This document shows positions 37,401 through 45,104 of a DNA stretch of 64,000 nucleotides, piece after piece; the stretch's first letter is position 1; every line of letters starts with the position of its first letter. The position numbers and the translations under genes were made by a program. The stretch spans positions 5,419,501-5,483,500 of the forward strand of contig NC_092613.1 of the NCBI RefSeq assembly GCF_047663525.1. The letters are read 5' to 3'. The DNA is from Anas platyrhynchos. Its lineage: Eukaryota > Chordata > Aves > Anseriformes > Anatidae. The notes under the pieces were generated by a model, which saw only the letters and a list, made by a program, of their open reading frames with translations, ran no database searches and was not told the origin of the DNA.

Positions 37401-40081
37401 GCTTGGCCAGCATCCGTGTGCCCCAGGAGCATGTCTGGGGCCGTGTGTCCCCCCTGGGGCAGTGTGTGTGTGTGTTCCCAGGCAGAGTGTGGCTGCCCAG
37501 CAGGGTCGTGGCTCACCGGGGACCTCTTTTGCCCCCGCAGCCCAAGCCGAGCTTCGAGCAGAGCAAGAAGGAGACGCAGCGAGCGGCTGCCCCCACTGCC
37601 CCCGCCGAGGGGCCACCGGGCAGGCAGGAGCAGGAGGCAGAGAAGCAAGCGGCTCTCAACAAAGGTACGGTGCTGGCCCTGCAGGTCCTGCTCCAGCAGG
37701 CTCCCCAAGCCTGCCCTGGCCATGGGGAAATCTCTGCACAACGGTCTCCAGCTCTTCCCCAGCACCGCACGTGGCTGGGATCCTGCCCCCCTGTCCCCGG
37801 GGATGCTCAGCCTGGTGTTTCTCTGTCCTGCAGTGGGCATCGTGCCCCCCCGAACCAAGTCTCCGCCGGAGGAGGAGGTGGTGCCCGCGGGCAGCATGCT
37901 GAGGAGGAGCGCCGGCGGCATGGCCAACGGGCTGGGATCCAAGGCACGGCCCTTGGCGAGGGGCTGGGGGCTGGGTGGGCTGTGCCGGGCTGCCTGTGGG
38001 GGCTCTTCTGCAGCCGTGGTGCTGCTCTGCTCCCCGGTGCCATGGGGAGAGGGTTTGGGGAACAGTCGCTGCGTGGTTCTGCACCTCAGCAGCCAGCTGG
38101 GAACCTCGGGGGCTCTGCGGGTGCCTCTCCTTGCCCCGGGGGAGGGCAGCCCCTTGCAGAGGGATGCAGCACGGGCGGATGGGGTTGGAGCCCGCTCCGT
38201 GCAGGGGTATTTGACCACGGGGCTGGGCTCTCCTCCCCAGGAGAGGCCGAAGAGCGCCGTGTTTGCCAACGAGACGAAGGTGAAGATGAGCGTGGAGGAG
38301 CAGATCGACCGCATGAAGCGCCACCAGAGCGGCTCCATGAAGGAGAAGCGGCGCAGCCTGCAGCTGCTGGGCAGCCAGCAGCCCGACACCCCCGGCACGA
38401 AGGCACCTGCCTCCTACAAGGTGGTGAGTCCCTGCACCAGCACTTCGCCCCCGGCACAGCGGGGTTTGCCTCGCAGGGGTGCTCTGAGATCCCTGAAGGT
38501 GGTGAAGGGGCAAAGGGGACACCGGGGGCCGTGGCAGGAGGCAGTTTGCTGGTCCAGGGGGCTCAGCGGGGCTGGGGTCCCTCGTAGGTGCGCCGGCACC
38601 GCAGCATCCACGAGGTGGACATCTCGGACCTGGAGGCAGCGCTGCGCTCCGACGACCCCGGCAAGGTCCACGAGACGCCCCGGGAGGAGATCGCCCGGCT
38701 GCGCAAGATGGAGCTGGAGCCGCAGCACTACGACGTGGATATCAACAAGGAGGTGAGGCCGGGAGGGACGAGCACAGGCTTGGGGCATCCCTGCTGCCGG
38801 AGGCTCCATCCAACCCCTGCATCGTGCAGGATTCTGGAGCCAAAGAGAGTCCCTGTGCGGGTGATGGGAGCTGGGGGAGGCCGGGGAAGGTGGGTGCTGG
38901 CGTGGGGATGGGTCCTGGTGGCCGGTGCTCAGCTCAACCCCTGCTGCTGCCCCCCAGCTATCCACGCCGGACAAAGTCCTCATCCCCGAGCGGTACATCG
39001 AGCTGGAGCCCGACACGCCGCTCAGCCCTGAAGAGATGAAGGAGAAGCAGAAGAAGGTGGAAAGGATAAAAACCCTCATTGCCAAGTCCAGGTGAGGCTG
39101 CGGCACCCACAACCCGCGTGCGCCCCTTCCCCGGCACCCCACTGCACCCCACCACCAAGGGCAGCCCCGGGCACTGAAGTCCCTGCTGTCCCCACAGCCT
39201 GCAGAACGTCATCCCCCTGGGCGAGGGGGAGGTGGACACCCCCCAGGACCCCGAAACGCAGCTGCAGGAGCAGGAGAAGAGGATAGAGATCTCGTGCGCG
39301 CTGGCTGCTGAGGCGTCCCGCCGGGGCCGCATGCTCTCGGGTAAGGCACGGGGGGGACACGGAGGGTCCTGGACGCCTGGCCAGCACCTTGCAGCCCTGC
39401 AGGAGAGAGCCTGAGGGTGCTGAACACGCAGGAGGAGTGGCCGCAGGGTGGATCAGGCAGGTTGGGTGTCCAGCTCGTGGCCTGGCCAGGCAGCAGAGCA
39501 TGGTGCAGGGAACCACCGCGCAGCAGGCGATGCCAGCTCGGCAAGCCAGGCGATGCCAGCGGCCGCCAGGGTGATGCCAGCGGTGTCTGGGGCCACCTTC
39601 CCCTGCAGCAGCACTGAGCAGCGTGCGATGGATCAGTCCATGTCAAAACCAATCTTCCTGCCCCGCGTCCAAGGAAAGAAACTCAGCTCAGAGAGCGCTC
39701 GGGGGCCGGGAAGCACTGGCGACGCACCGCAGTGCCTGAGCGAGCGTGGTGCCTTGTCCATGAGGAGCCCTGCGGGGAGCTCACGTGTGCCGGGCGCCGC
39801 TGTGGCTGTTTGTCCTGACCACGCTTGCTTCCTCCCTTCCTTCCTCTTCGTTTCCTCCCCTCCGCTAACCTGCCTGCTGGGAGCCTCCTGTCGCTGTGCC
39901 GCCTCTCCCCTCCCGCCGCCGCCAGCTTGTGTTCTTCACGCCCTTCTCCCATTTCTTGTTTCCAGCTCAATGCGCTACCCCAAGCCCTCCCACCTCCCCA
40001 GCCTCCCCGACTCCACCGACCAACCCCCTCTCGTCTGAACCATCCCGGGTCGCCGACAGCAGCCATTTTATGCGTGTCTGA
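25334..40081 (+). CDS. PLEKHA6: PLEKHA6, pleckstrin homology domain-containing family A member 6
   Basis: This is a PH-domain adaptor of the PLEKHA5/6/7 family, whose members act at cell junctions and the cytoskeleton. Exons joined by reading frame: 25334-25414, 25550-25667, 25764-25868, 25999-26071, 26368-26468, 28129-28244, 28466-28951, 29232-29742, 30217-30303, 31029-31082, 32809-32889, 34172-34240, 34461-34541, 34727-34876, 35023-35118, 35344-35455, 35615-35754, 36331-36480, 37541-37664, 37834-37943, 38241-38423, 38588-38752, 38958-39091, 39198-39340, 39966-40081. Counting from the ATG at 25563 this gives 1163 residues; without the cassette exons it is about 1039, close to the 1048 of human PLEKHA6. 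The PH domain is about residues 60-165, followed by a basic Ser/Pro/Tyr-rich region and then coiled-coil exons from about 530 to 745. Every phase fits. The intron after 37943 has a GC donor. The first exon extends the frame upstream of 25563, so a longer WW-containing form exists whose earlier exons I could not find. Confidence 0.95.
25550..25667 (+). CDS. PLEKHA6: PLEKHA6 exon with the short-isoform start codon
   Basis: The ATG at 25563 begins MSSKAGGKRPAT, matching the known N-terminus MSNKTGGKRPATT of human PLEKHA6. It encodes residues 1-35. The 13 bases before the ATG are open in frame and join to the WW-half exon, so this Met can be internal or initiating. Confidence 0.93.
25764..25868 (+). 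CDS. PLEKHA6: PLEKHA6 exon, start of PH domain
   Basis: Residues 36-70. A basic stretch (KRSNSMKRNP) leads into the first PH strand, TKSGWLYKQ. Phase 0 at both ends, donor gtaccc. Confidence 0.95.
25999..26071 (+). CDS. PLEKHA6: PLEKHA6 exon, PH strands 2-3
   Basis: Encodes ASSGVKQWNKRWFVLVDR and then CLFYYK. The KxWxKRWFVL signature of lipid-binding PH domains is intact (residues about 76-85). Confidence 0.96.
26368..26468 (+). CDS. PLEKHA6: PLEKHA6 exon, PH core
   Basis: Residues 95-128: EKEESILGSIPLL, then SFRVAAVQPSDNISRKHTFK, identical or nearly so to the human protein. Ends in phase 0. Confidence 0.96.
26640..26700 (+). mobile_element. MIR-like SINE relic in PLEKHA6 intron
   Basis: ctgatggggaaactgaggca then cgcagggggtgaagcagc resembles the MIR 3' half. 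Short and diverged. Confidence 0.5.
27415..27535. repeat. A/T-rich low-complexity tract with (ATT)n
   Basis: In the large PLEKHA6 intron between 26468 and 28129; runs of T and attattattatttt. Confidence 0.85.
28129..28244 (+). CDS. PLEKHA6: PLEKHA6 exon, end of PH domain
   Basis: Residues 129-166, beginning AEHAGIRTYFFSAEN and ending in the C-terminal PH helix with the conserved Trp150 (QESWIQAMGEAARVQI). A stronger-looking acceptor 60 bases upstream (exon start 28069) is also in frame; see findings. Confidence 0.95.
28466..28951 (+). CDS. PLEKHA6: PLEKHA6 exon, basic Pro/Ser-rich linker
   Basis: Residues 167-328. Low-complexity charged sequence with a His run (SKHHHHR), EPGSPYPEGPRVP, NGWPYSSPSRPGSTAYPPP, and IAQRKSSMTQLQQWVNLRRG near the end, all shared with human PLEKHA6. 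Confidence 0.95.
29232..29742 (+). CDS. PLEKHA6: PLEKHA6 exon, Tyr/Pro/Arg-rich region
   Basis: Residues 329-499. Contains RFYPVSRRVPDYYSPYSPQY, CSMPAYERVSPPWALEDK, and SRSVPRSPSQGSYTRARVYS, which are hallmark segments of PLEKHA6. Ends RRSISSPK in phase 0. Confidence 0.95.
30217..30303 (+). CDS. PLEKHA6: PLEKHA6 cassette exon A
   Basis: 87 bases, 29 residues, phase 0 at both ends: YDYLGDRRPVPAGMFPYHY and onward to HDKM. The same exon occurs in long PLEKHA5/PLEKHA6 isoforms and is absent from the 1048-residue human form. The donor after ATG is gttcgt, a weak match that suits optional splicing. Confidence 0.85.
31029..31082 (+). CDS. PLEKHA6: PLEKHA6 cassette exon B, coiled coil
   Basis: 54 bases encoding DELLDLQLQRNLEYLDQQ, phase 0. 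Known in long PLEKHA5/6 isoforms; together with the next exon it extends the coiled coil. Confidence 0.88.
31820..32112. other. intronic island, candidate conserved non-coding element
   Basis: In the PLEKHA6 intron 31083-32808. Balanced composition with few CpGs (gagacaatctcattagtctg caaatcccc; gctcttttaaaacagtttgc). No exon with correct phase seen. Confidence 0.35.
32809..32889 (+). CDS. PLEKHA6: PLEKHA6 cassette exon C
   Basis: 81 bases, 27 residues: MSESETLISMVNRMVE then TSSPRAQLYMQ. Phase 0, donor gtaagc. In the short human form residue 499 joins directly to the exon at 34172. Confidence 0.88.
33570..33862. other. intronic island, candidate conserved non-coding element
   Basis: In the PLEKHA6 intron 32890-34171. 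Contains tatttgcat (POU octamer-like), gcatttaattgg, cattagtaatttag and aatgactcaca, with almost no CpG for about 290 bases. Confidence 0.4.
34172..34240 (+). CDS. PLEKHA6: PLEKHA6 exon
   Basis: Residues 574-596, VTPFPEAYREPLHAYKISEQ and DTD; human equivalent VPPYPEVFRDSLHTYKLNEQ. Phase 0. Confidence 0.94.
34461..34541 (+). CDS. PLEKHA6: PLEKHA6 exon, coiled coil
   Basis: Residues 597-623, KLLGKLCEQNKVLREQERLV and QQLRAEK. Heptad-like leucines. Donor gttcgt is weak but the phase is correct. Confidence 0.95.
34727..34876 (+). CDS. PLEKHA6: PLEKHA6 exon, coiled coil
   Basis: Residues 624-673, ESLESALMGTHQELEMFG, then SQPAYPEKLLHKKESLQNQ, then LINIRVELSQAST. Nearly identical to human. Confidence 0.96.
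35023..35118 (+). CDS. PLEKHA6: PLEKHA6 exon
   Basis: Residues 674-705, ALANSTAEYESLESEVSAL and HDDLWEQLNLDIQ. Phase 0, donor gtgagc. Confidence 0.95.
35344..35455 (+). CDS. PLEKHA6: PLEKHA6 exon
   Basis: Residues 706-742, NEMVNRQIQKEIWRIQDVME then GLRKNNPSRGTDTAKHR. One base carries into the next exon. Confidence 0.95.
35615..35754 (+). CDS. PLEKHA6: PLEKHA6 exon, Ser/Pro-rich
   Basis: Residues 743-789, with repeated SP.SPLS motifs (SSNSPASPLSSASLTSPLSP) and SGSQGSPTKPGPSE. Preceded by a long T tract that serves as polypyrimidine tract. Confidence 0.95.
36331..36480 (+). CDS. PLEKHA6: PLEKHA6 optional proline-rich exon, PLEKHA5-like
   Basis: 150 bases, 50 residues, phase 0: EPGPPRPPLPKSYVPLEPPP, then TVPPLPSESRPWPYPTSPSW, then QRGGEAQRGQ. 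It resembles an exon of long PLEKHA5 isoforms (PPLPKSYVPLE..PTVPPLPSESR) and is missing from the short human PLEKHA6. Donor gtacca. Confidence 0.82.
37541..37664 (+). CDS. PLEKHA6: PLEKHA6 exon
   Basis: Residues 840-880, PKPSFEQSKKETQR...QEAEKQAALNK. The ends match human (PKANYEQSKK and EVEAEKQAALNK) while the middle is Ala/Pro-rich and diverged. Confidence 0.92.
37834..37943 (+). CDS. PLEKHA6: PLEKHA6 exon ending at a GC donor
   Basis: Residues 881-917, VGIVPPRTKSPPEEEVVPA ... GMANGLGSK. The frame demands that the exon ends at AAG, followed by gcacgg, so the intron is GC-AG. No GT nearby keeps the phase. Confidence 0.88.
38241..38423 (+). CDS. PLEKHA6: PLEKHA6 exon
   Basis: Residues 918-978, ERPKSAVFANETKVKMSVEE, QIDRMKRHQSGSMKEKRRSL, ending ASYKV. 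Donor gtgagt. Confidence 0.95.
38588..38752 (+). CDS. PLEKHA6: PLEKHA6 exon
   Basis: Residues 979-1033, VRRHRSIHEVDISDLEAALR through ETPREEIARLRKMELEPQHY to INKE. Highly conserved. Confidence 0.96.
38958..39091 (+). CDS. PLEKHA6: PLEKHA6 exon
   Basis: From residue 1034: LSTPDKVLIPERYIELEPDT, PLSPEEMKEKQKKVERIKTL, IAKS. Ends in phase 2. Confidence 0.95.
39198..39340 (+). CDS. PLEKHA6: PLEKHA6 exon
   Basis: LQNVIPLGEGEVDTPQDPET then QLQEQEKRIEISCALAAEAS to GRMLS. Ends after one base of a codon, compatible with two different terminal exons (39966 and 40446). Confidence 0.94.
39966..40081 (+). CDS. PLEKHA6: PLEKHA6 terminal coding exon
   Basis: Reads AQCATPSPPTSPASPTPPTN and ends in SSHFMRV then TGA at 40079-40081; the human C-terminus ends SSYTMRV. 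A good donor (gtaagc) begins at 40090, eight bases after the stop, so a 3' UTR intron is possible. Confidence 0.93.
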
Positions 40082-42331
40082 GCCATGAAGTAAGCACCTT
40101 TTCTCTTGTACTTCATCCCATCCTCTCCAGCCGGGGACGGGCGGGGGGCGCCTCTTCCCCCGGCCTCCTTTCCCACCCGGCGGTCGCCCATCGCTGCTTG
40201 CTCCAGCTAACATCTCCTGAGCCACGTCAGCCCCAACTCCTCCTATGGAACAAGTGCAAGTGCCCTGCGTGGTGAAGCCCCCTGTGTGGGCCAGCCACGG
40301 ACCCCAGGCTGGGCACGAGGGATGAGCCGGCTGCTGGCCCTGGGAGGTGCTGGGTACGGGGTCGAGACCTCGCAGGGCTTTCCTCTGAGCTGCTCGAGGG
40401 TCTCTGGGGAGCTCGTGGCTCATCCCCACTCTCCTTTCCCTCCAGCTCAAGCCCTGGCCGCTGCCAGCGCCGTCAAGTTCCACGGGGCCACGTTTTAGCG
40501 CGCCAACATGCGCCCCGACTCGACACCGAACCTCTCCTCGGCCATCGTTTTTGGTTCTCCTGGACCCCTCCCTCCTTCCCACCAACGGCGAGACCCCCCC
40601 GGGATGGATGAGCGGGGAGATGTGGCACGGATGGCACCCGCTGCTCTGCCCCGTCCTGGAGGAGACGTGCGGGTGCTGGGAGTTGCTCTGCTGGAGCGTG
40701 GTCCCCAAGGACGGGGGGTCCCGAGCTGCCCGCCGGCACAGGGATGGATCTGTGGTGGCCTCGGTGCCAGGCTGGCTGGGACAGCCGTACAGGGGGGCAT
40801 TTGCAGCAGTGGTCTTGGCACAGCCAGCCCTCCCCTTGCTGGGGCAGCCCTGGAGGAGCGCAGCACCCTCCACCTCTCCGTGCGGATGTGTTGGCATCCC
40901 AAAAGTCTGCAGCGGGGCTCCTCCAGCTGGAGCTCAACCATCCCACCACAGGTGGTGCTCTCACCGCGCTCTGGAGGCTCCATCTCTGCTCTTTGGCTGC
41001 TCGCTGCCTTCCCTGTGCCCTCAAACTGCTTTTAGCATCTGTCTGGCTGGAGGGAGTCACCAGCAGAGCCTGGCAGCTCCATCACGCCTCGTGCCCGGGG
41101 CTAAGCAGAAGGAAGGAGGAGCTGCGCGGGGTCGGATGGAGAGGGGACAGGGGGGACACGGGGAGCTGGGACAGTGCGAGGGCTGCCCGGTGCGGTGCTG
41201 GCACGGAGCAGCAGGTCTGGGAAGGGACAGGGATGTTGGAAAGGAGCAGAGGAGCGGCACGAAGCCAGGGCTCGCTGGGCCGAGCAGGGATCTGTGCGGG
41301 TGGCTGGGGACGGTGCCAAGAAGGGGACTGGGTTCGGGCCACGAGCAGCAGTGGGGTTTGGCCTCAGTGCGCTCCTACAAACAGCGATGCTTTGCCTGTG
41401 GTCACCCCCAGCACCCATGGGTGCCCGAGGCTGGGGGGACACGTGGGGAGCATCTCGGGGCTGCAAAGAGCCGGGACCCCCTTGGGCATCCCCTCTGTGC
41501 AAGCCGGGCTGCTGGAGGAGGGGGCTCCTTGCCCCACAGCCCCGGGCTGGGTCAATGAGCACCGGGGGGTGACAGATTTGGGGGACAGGACTGGGGGGAC
41601 CCCAGCTGTGCTCGCATCCTCCGGTGCCAGCACGGGCTGGGACCCTCTGAAAACCTGACAGCGCACCCCACCCCGAGACCTTGCCATTGCACTCCAACCC
41701 CCGTGGCTTGTTCATTTATTTTTTCTGTAGCGGGTTTACCCTTTTCTTTAGCTTTTCAGAGGGAGGACCAACAGCTGCTCCTGCCGGGAAGCAGCATCAG
41801 GCTGCGCAGGGCTGGGTGGGGGGGAGGCGCACGGGGTGAGGATCCCGATGCTGACCATCCCCTCGCTTTTTCCCCACTGGCCGGATCCCAAATCCCTGGC
41901 CAGCCCCCTGCCCTGTACCCGCGTGCTGCCACCAGGCCACCCCTCTGCGCCCCCATCGCTCCCCCAATCGTAGCAATACTCCTCGGATCCCAGGAACCCC
42001 AAGTCCCGCTCCGCTCCCGAGCCTCCTGCTGCCCTCTTAGCTCATAAAGCTGGCCCTTTATTTTGCTATTACATGCCTTAATATATGTTTTATGGAAATT
42101 CTACATTTATAATATATATATATATATTTGTTTTTCTCTTCTTTTCTGGGAGGTACTGTTTTGTGCTAATCTCTCTCTCCGCAGGGTTGTTGGCACCAGC
42201 CCTGCCAATGCATTACAAAAGCAGATTCTTTGCCAATTTATCAGAAAAAAAAAAAAAGAAGAAAAAGAAAGAAAAAAAATATTTAAAATATATATATATT
42301 TTCTGCTTTTATTAAAAGCAAATTTATTTAA

Positions 42332-42337
42332 AATAAA
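42332..42337 (+). terminator. PLEKHA6: proximal poly(A) signal AATAAA of PLEKHA6
   Basis: Consensus hexamer in a strongly A/T-rich stretch after the last coding exon. Use of this site would leave out the downstream G19 tract. Confidence 0.5.
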
Positions 42338-42743
42338 AATATAAAGAGACTGTAAGTTTGAAGAGATGACGCCTTTATTTCCCTGTCCCTGGGCGCAGCG
42401 GCGTGCCAGCCGGGCCGGGCTCCCCAGCTGGTGTAAATGGGGGTGCTGGGGGGGGCGCAGACCCCTTTACACCGGCTGTGCACACCCGCCAAGGGGGGGG
42501 CGCGCAGACCTGTAGCTGGCAAATTGCCCCCGACTCCGGTGGCCGGAGGAGGTGGGCACGACTGCAGCGTTGTGGAACCGGGTTGTCGTTTTGTTTTGTT
42601 CTGTTTTTTAGGGAAAAATGAAGAAAAAAAAATACATTTTAATTCTTAATTTTATTTTGGTTATTATTTTTCATAACACTTCATATAGCAGTGACTTGTA
42701 AGCGAGAAGGAATTCGCATCGGGAGGAAATCTATTTATGCACT

Positions 42744-42762
42744 GGGGGGGGGGGGGGGGGGG
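42744..42762. repeat. homopolymer of 19 G
   Basis: Uninterrupted G run in the distal PLEKHA6 3' UTR, 53 bases before the distal poly(A) signal. It could fold as a G-quadruplex in the RNA; its length may also be a sequencing or assembly approximation. Confidence 0.85.
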
Positions 42763-42814
42763 AGGGTGGGAAAGGGGATAGTTGTTTTCTGGATTTTTTT
42801 GCTAGTGTTAGAGA

Positions 42815-42820
42815 AATAAA
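42815..42820 (+). terminator. PLEKHA6: distal poly(A) signal AATAAA of PLEKHA6
   Basis: Consensus hexamer followed about 25 bases later by a GT-rich stretch (gtgtcttttgtatggg), the usual layout of a cleavage site. It is the last one before GOLT1A. Confidence 0.7.
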
Positions 42821-42840
42821 AGTATCTACAAAATAACACG

Positions 42841-43271
42841 ATGCCAGTGTCTTTTGTATGGGATTGACCTCAGCTAATGATTTTAATGCTGGACTGAACA
42901 GTGGGCAGACCCCTGTAGGGTCTCACCGTGCACAAAGGACCTTGCCCGGAGCTCGGGGGCTGGCGCCACGTTCTCCTCCCTCTCCCTGTTTTATGGGGTT
43001 CATTCCCCTTTAGGATTTATTTTCGATGCAGCTACTCAACAGAATGGGAAAAAAAAAGAGAGCGTTGTGCCTGGCAAATTCGTATAAACCCAAGGAATAA
43101 ATGGGTTTGGAAAGGGAGCCGCTCCCGGCGTCCCCGCCGGTGGAGCTGTGGGGCCGTTAATGATTTGCAGGATGACGTGGGGACCGAAGGCCTTTCCAAG
43201 GGTCACTGCCGGGGAGTGCGTGGAAGGGTGGCCGCCCTCGCCGGCCTCCCCCGGCCCCCCCCGGCAGCGAG
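42841..43271. promoter_or_regulatory. GOLT1A: PLEKHA6-GOLT1A intergenic spacer with putative GOLT1A promoter
   Basis: Only about 430 bases separate the PLEKHA6 poly(A) signal from the GOLT1A start codon, so the GOLT1A promoter and 5' UTR must lie here or overlap the PLEKHA6 3' end. A TATAAA at 43083-43088 lies 184 bases before the ATG and is the best core-promoter candidate. The 3' part becomes GC-rich with CpGs. A splice acceptor-like ttgcag at about 43170 means that a further-upstream leader exon cannot be excluded. Confidence 0.4.
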
Positions 43272-43296
43272 ATGGTGACTCTCAACGATTTCCAGC
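43272..43296 (+). CDS. GOLT1A: GOLT1A exon 1 (coding part)
   Basis: ATG plus eight codons, MVTLNDFQ, and one base of Arg; donor gtaagc. Too short to be found from open frames alone. Confidence 0.88.
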
Positions 43297-44721
43297 GTAA
43301 GCGGGCAGCCGGTGGCCGCGGGGATGCTCGGCGGGGTGTGGGATGCGCCCCGGGGACGCGCCGGGGCTGGAGGCTTGGGGACATCGGGGCAGGGAGAGGG
43401 GACAATGGTGCGAAGCCCTTCGTGGTGCGGGGGGCACGGGGGGGGGCCTGGCTGGGATGTGGGTGCTGCACCCCGCTGGGTGCCGGCGGTGCAGGGGGGG
43501 CTTTGTAGGGGGTGCAGAGCTATGGGGCCAGCCCTGCCCTCGCTCTCTGCCCCTGTTTTGCATGAGGAGAGGCGAGCGGGAGCAGGGAGGTGCTGGTTCC
43601 TCGCTGCCTGCCCCAGCATCTCCAGCCTCTCCCGGTGCCTGCTGCACCGGCAGTTCAGGCAGATGATCTTTCCCTTCGTTTTTTGTTTTGTTTTGTTTTT
43701 TTCCTTGTGGTTTAGTCTGTATTCGGCAGCCCGGAGGGGTTTTAGGGAACCCAGCAGCCTGCCCAAAGCTTTTCGGCAGGTGGAAAGGCTTTGGAGAGAA
43801 ATGGAAAAGATGTTTCAGGGAGGGAACGGGATGGGGAGGCCCCCAGAACAGCAACCACAGCCTGAGGGGGAGCTTTGTGCCCGAATCCTCGTCTCAGCCT
43901 GTCCTCCACAGGGATCGGCCTGGGGCTGGTCGGCTTCGGCGCCTTCTTCATCCTCTTTGGGATGCTCCTGTACTTCGACTCGGTGCTCCTGGCTTTTGGG
44001 AACGTGAGTACACCCCGCTGGGGAGGCCCGGAGCCAAATGACCATCTGAGCAGGGCTCATCTCACCCATCCCGCTTTCCTCCTCCCAGATCCTCTTCCTC
44101 TCCGGCTTGGTCTTCATCATCGGCTTCAGGCGGACCTTCACCTTCTTCTTCCAGAGGCAAAAGCTGAAGGGCACCAGCTTCTTCCTGGGGGGGGTCCTCA
44201 TCGTCCTCATGCGCTGGCCGATCCTGGGCATGCTGCTGGAGGCTTACGGCTTCGTCAGCCTCTTCAGGTCTGTCCTGGGGCACCCGGCTGCCACAGCACG
44301 GGGTGGGGGCAGCGCCAAATCCACGCCACCAGCATCTGCCAGGGGATGAAGCACCCCGCAGCTTGCTGGATGTGGCTCCGTCAGCCCCCCCAGCCCTCCT
44401 AATGGAGCCTTTTGTTTTGGTGCAGGAGTTTTTTCCCGGTGGCTTTCGGGTTTTTGGGCTCGCTGGGAAACATCCCCATCCTGAGCAAGGTGAGCAGGGC
44501 GCCGGGCAGGGATTTCCCCCGTGGATGTGGTGCTTGGGGTCTGCACTCCACAGGTGATGCAAATCTCCGGCACCGCTGAGTGCATCATGGACGCACCGGG
44601 GAAAGTCACCACGGCCTCCCCGCGGCTCCTGGAGGATGCCTTGAAATATCTGACCACTAATCCAGCTCCGTCCCTCTTGCAGCTCTTGCAGAAGCTGGGA
44701 GAAAGCAGCTCCATGGTGTGA
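43272..44721 (+). CDS. GOLT1A: GOLT1A, vesicle transport protein GOT1A
   Basis: Small four-helix membrane protein of the Got1/Sft2 family, which takes part in ER-Golgi and endosome-Golgi vesicle traffic. Exons: 43272-43296, 43912-44003, 44089-44267, 44426-44489, 44683-44721; together 132 residues, the same length as human GOLT1A. Residues about 10-31 (GLVGFGAFFILFGMLLYFDS) and 40-60 form the first two hydrophobic segments; the family signature FFQRQKLKGTSFFLGG and RWPILGMLLEAYG follow, then a fourth hydrophobic segment (FFPVAFGFLGSLGNIPIL). The C-terminus ESSSMV matches human GTSSMV. The start is fixed by length and by MVTLNDFQRIG, comparable to MISITEWQKIG. All introns are GT-AG. An in-frame alternative acceptor at 44554 could add 43 residues before the last exon. 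Confidence 0.95.
43679..43702. repeat. (TTTTG)n microsatellite
   Basis: In GOLT1A intron 1; about four units with T runs. Confidence 0.85.
43912..44003 (+). CDS. GOLT1A: GOLT1A exon 2, first membrane helix
   Basis: Encodes IGLGLVGFGAFFILFGMLLY and FDSVLLAFGN. Acceptor cctccacag, donor gtgagt. Confidence 0.96.
44089..44267 (+). CDS. GOLT1A: GOLT1A exon 3, helices 2 and 3
   Basis: ILFLSGLVFIIGFRRTFTFF to RQKLKGTSFFLGGVLIVLMR and PILGMLLEAYGFVSLF. This is the best conserved part of the family. Confidence 0.97.
44426..44489 (+). CDS. GOLT1A: GOLT1A exon 4, fourth helix
   Basis: SFFPVAFGFLGSLGNIPILS followed by K; phase 0 at its end. Confidence 0.94.
44683..44721 (+). CDS. GOLT1A: GOLT1A exon 5, C-terminus
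   Basis: LLQKLGESSSMV and TGA, at 44719-44721. Acceptor ccctcttgcag. The length gives exactly 132 residues. Confidence 0.88.
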   Translation, partial: LLQKLGESSSMV

Positions 44722-44872
44722 CCGCGGGATGGGTCCAGCCGTGGGAGCTGCTGCCCCGGGGCTCGGAGCTGGCCCCGCTGCAGGGACGGTGCCTCGCGGG
44801 CTGCACCAGGCAGGCTTGGTAGCTATTATTTTATTTTATTTTGTCGTCTTCCCCTGATGAGACTTGGATTTA

Positions 44873-44878
44873 ATTAAA
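44873..44878 (+). terminator. GOLT1A: GOLT1A poly(A) signal ATTAAA
   Basis: Common variant hexamer about 150 bases after the stop codon, followed by GT-rich sequence (cgtgtctg). The implied 3' UTR is short. Confidence 0.6.
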
Positions 44879-45104
44879 AAACGTGTCTGAGACCGAACCC
44901 AGCCTGTGCGCCTTTCCTGGGGCTCGGAGCCTGCTCCAGCTCTGGCTCCTCTGAGTGCCACCCCAAAGCATCACGGCCTGGTGGAGGTGGCACCGGGACC
45001 TTGCCATGGCCACGGCTCGTGGTGGCACGGGGACCTTGCAGGGCCGTGGGCTGCGGCGAGCGGAGCCCAGGGAGCAGCAGGAGAGGGCAGGGGAGGTTAG
45101 CAAA

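Larger units (their letters stand above)
40082..42840 (+). other. PLEKHA6: PLEKHA6 3' untranslated region
   Basis: Follows the TGA at 40079-40081. It contains an alternative terminal coding exon at 40446-40498, short AT repeats (42110-42128 and about 42285-42300), an AATAAA at 42332-42337, a run of 19 G at 42744-42762 and a final AATAAA at 42815-42820. Apart from these I see only GC-rich sequence that turns AT-rich after about 42.05 kb, as is usual near a vertebrate mRNA end. Confidence 0.75.

Noticed and set aside
37944-37975. Ordinary GT donor (ggtggg) 30 bases past the PLEKHA6 GC donor
   Set aside because: It would leave phase 1, which does not fit the next exon starting with GAG in phase 0, and adds residues absent from the family.
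37079-38587. 502-residue plus-strand frame within PLEKHA6
   Set aside because: It runs through introns and only partly shares the real exon frames; the spliced model explains the conserved peptides.
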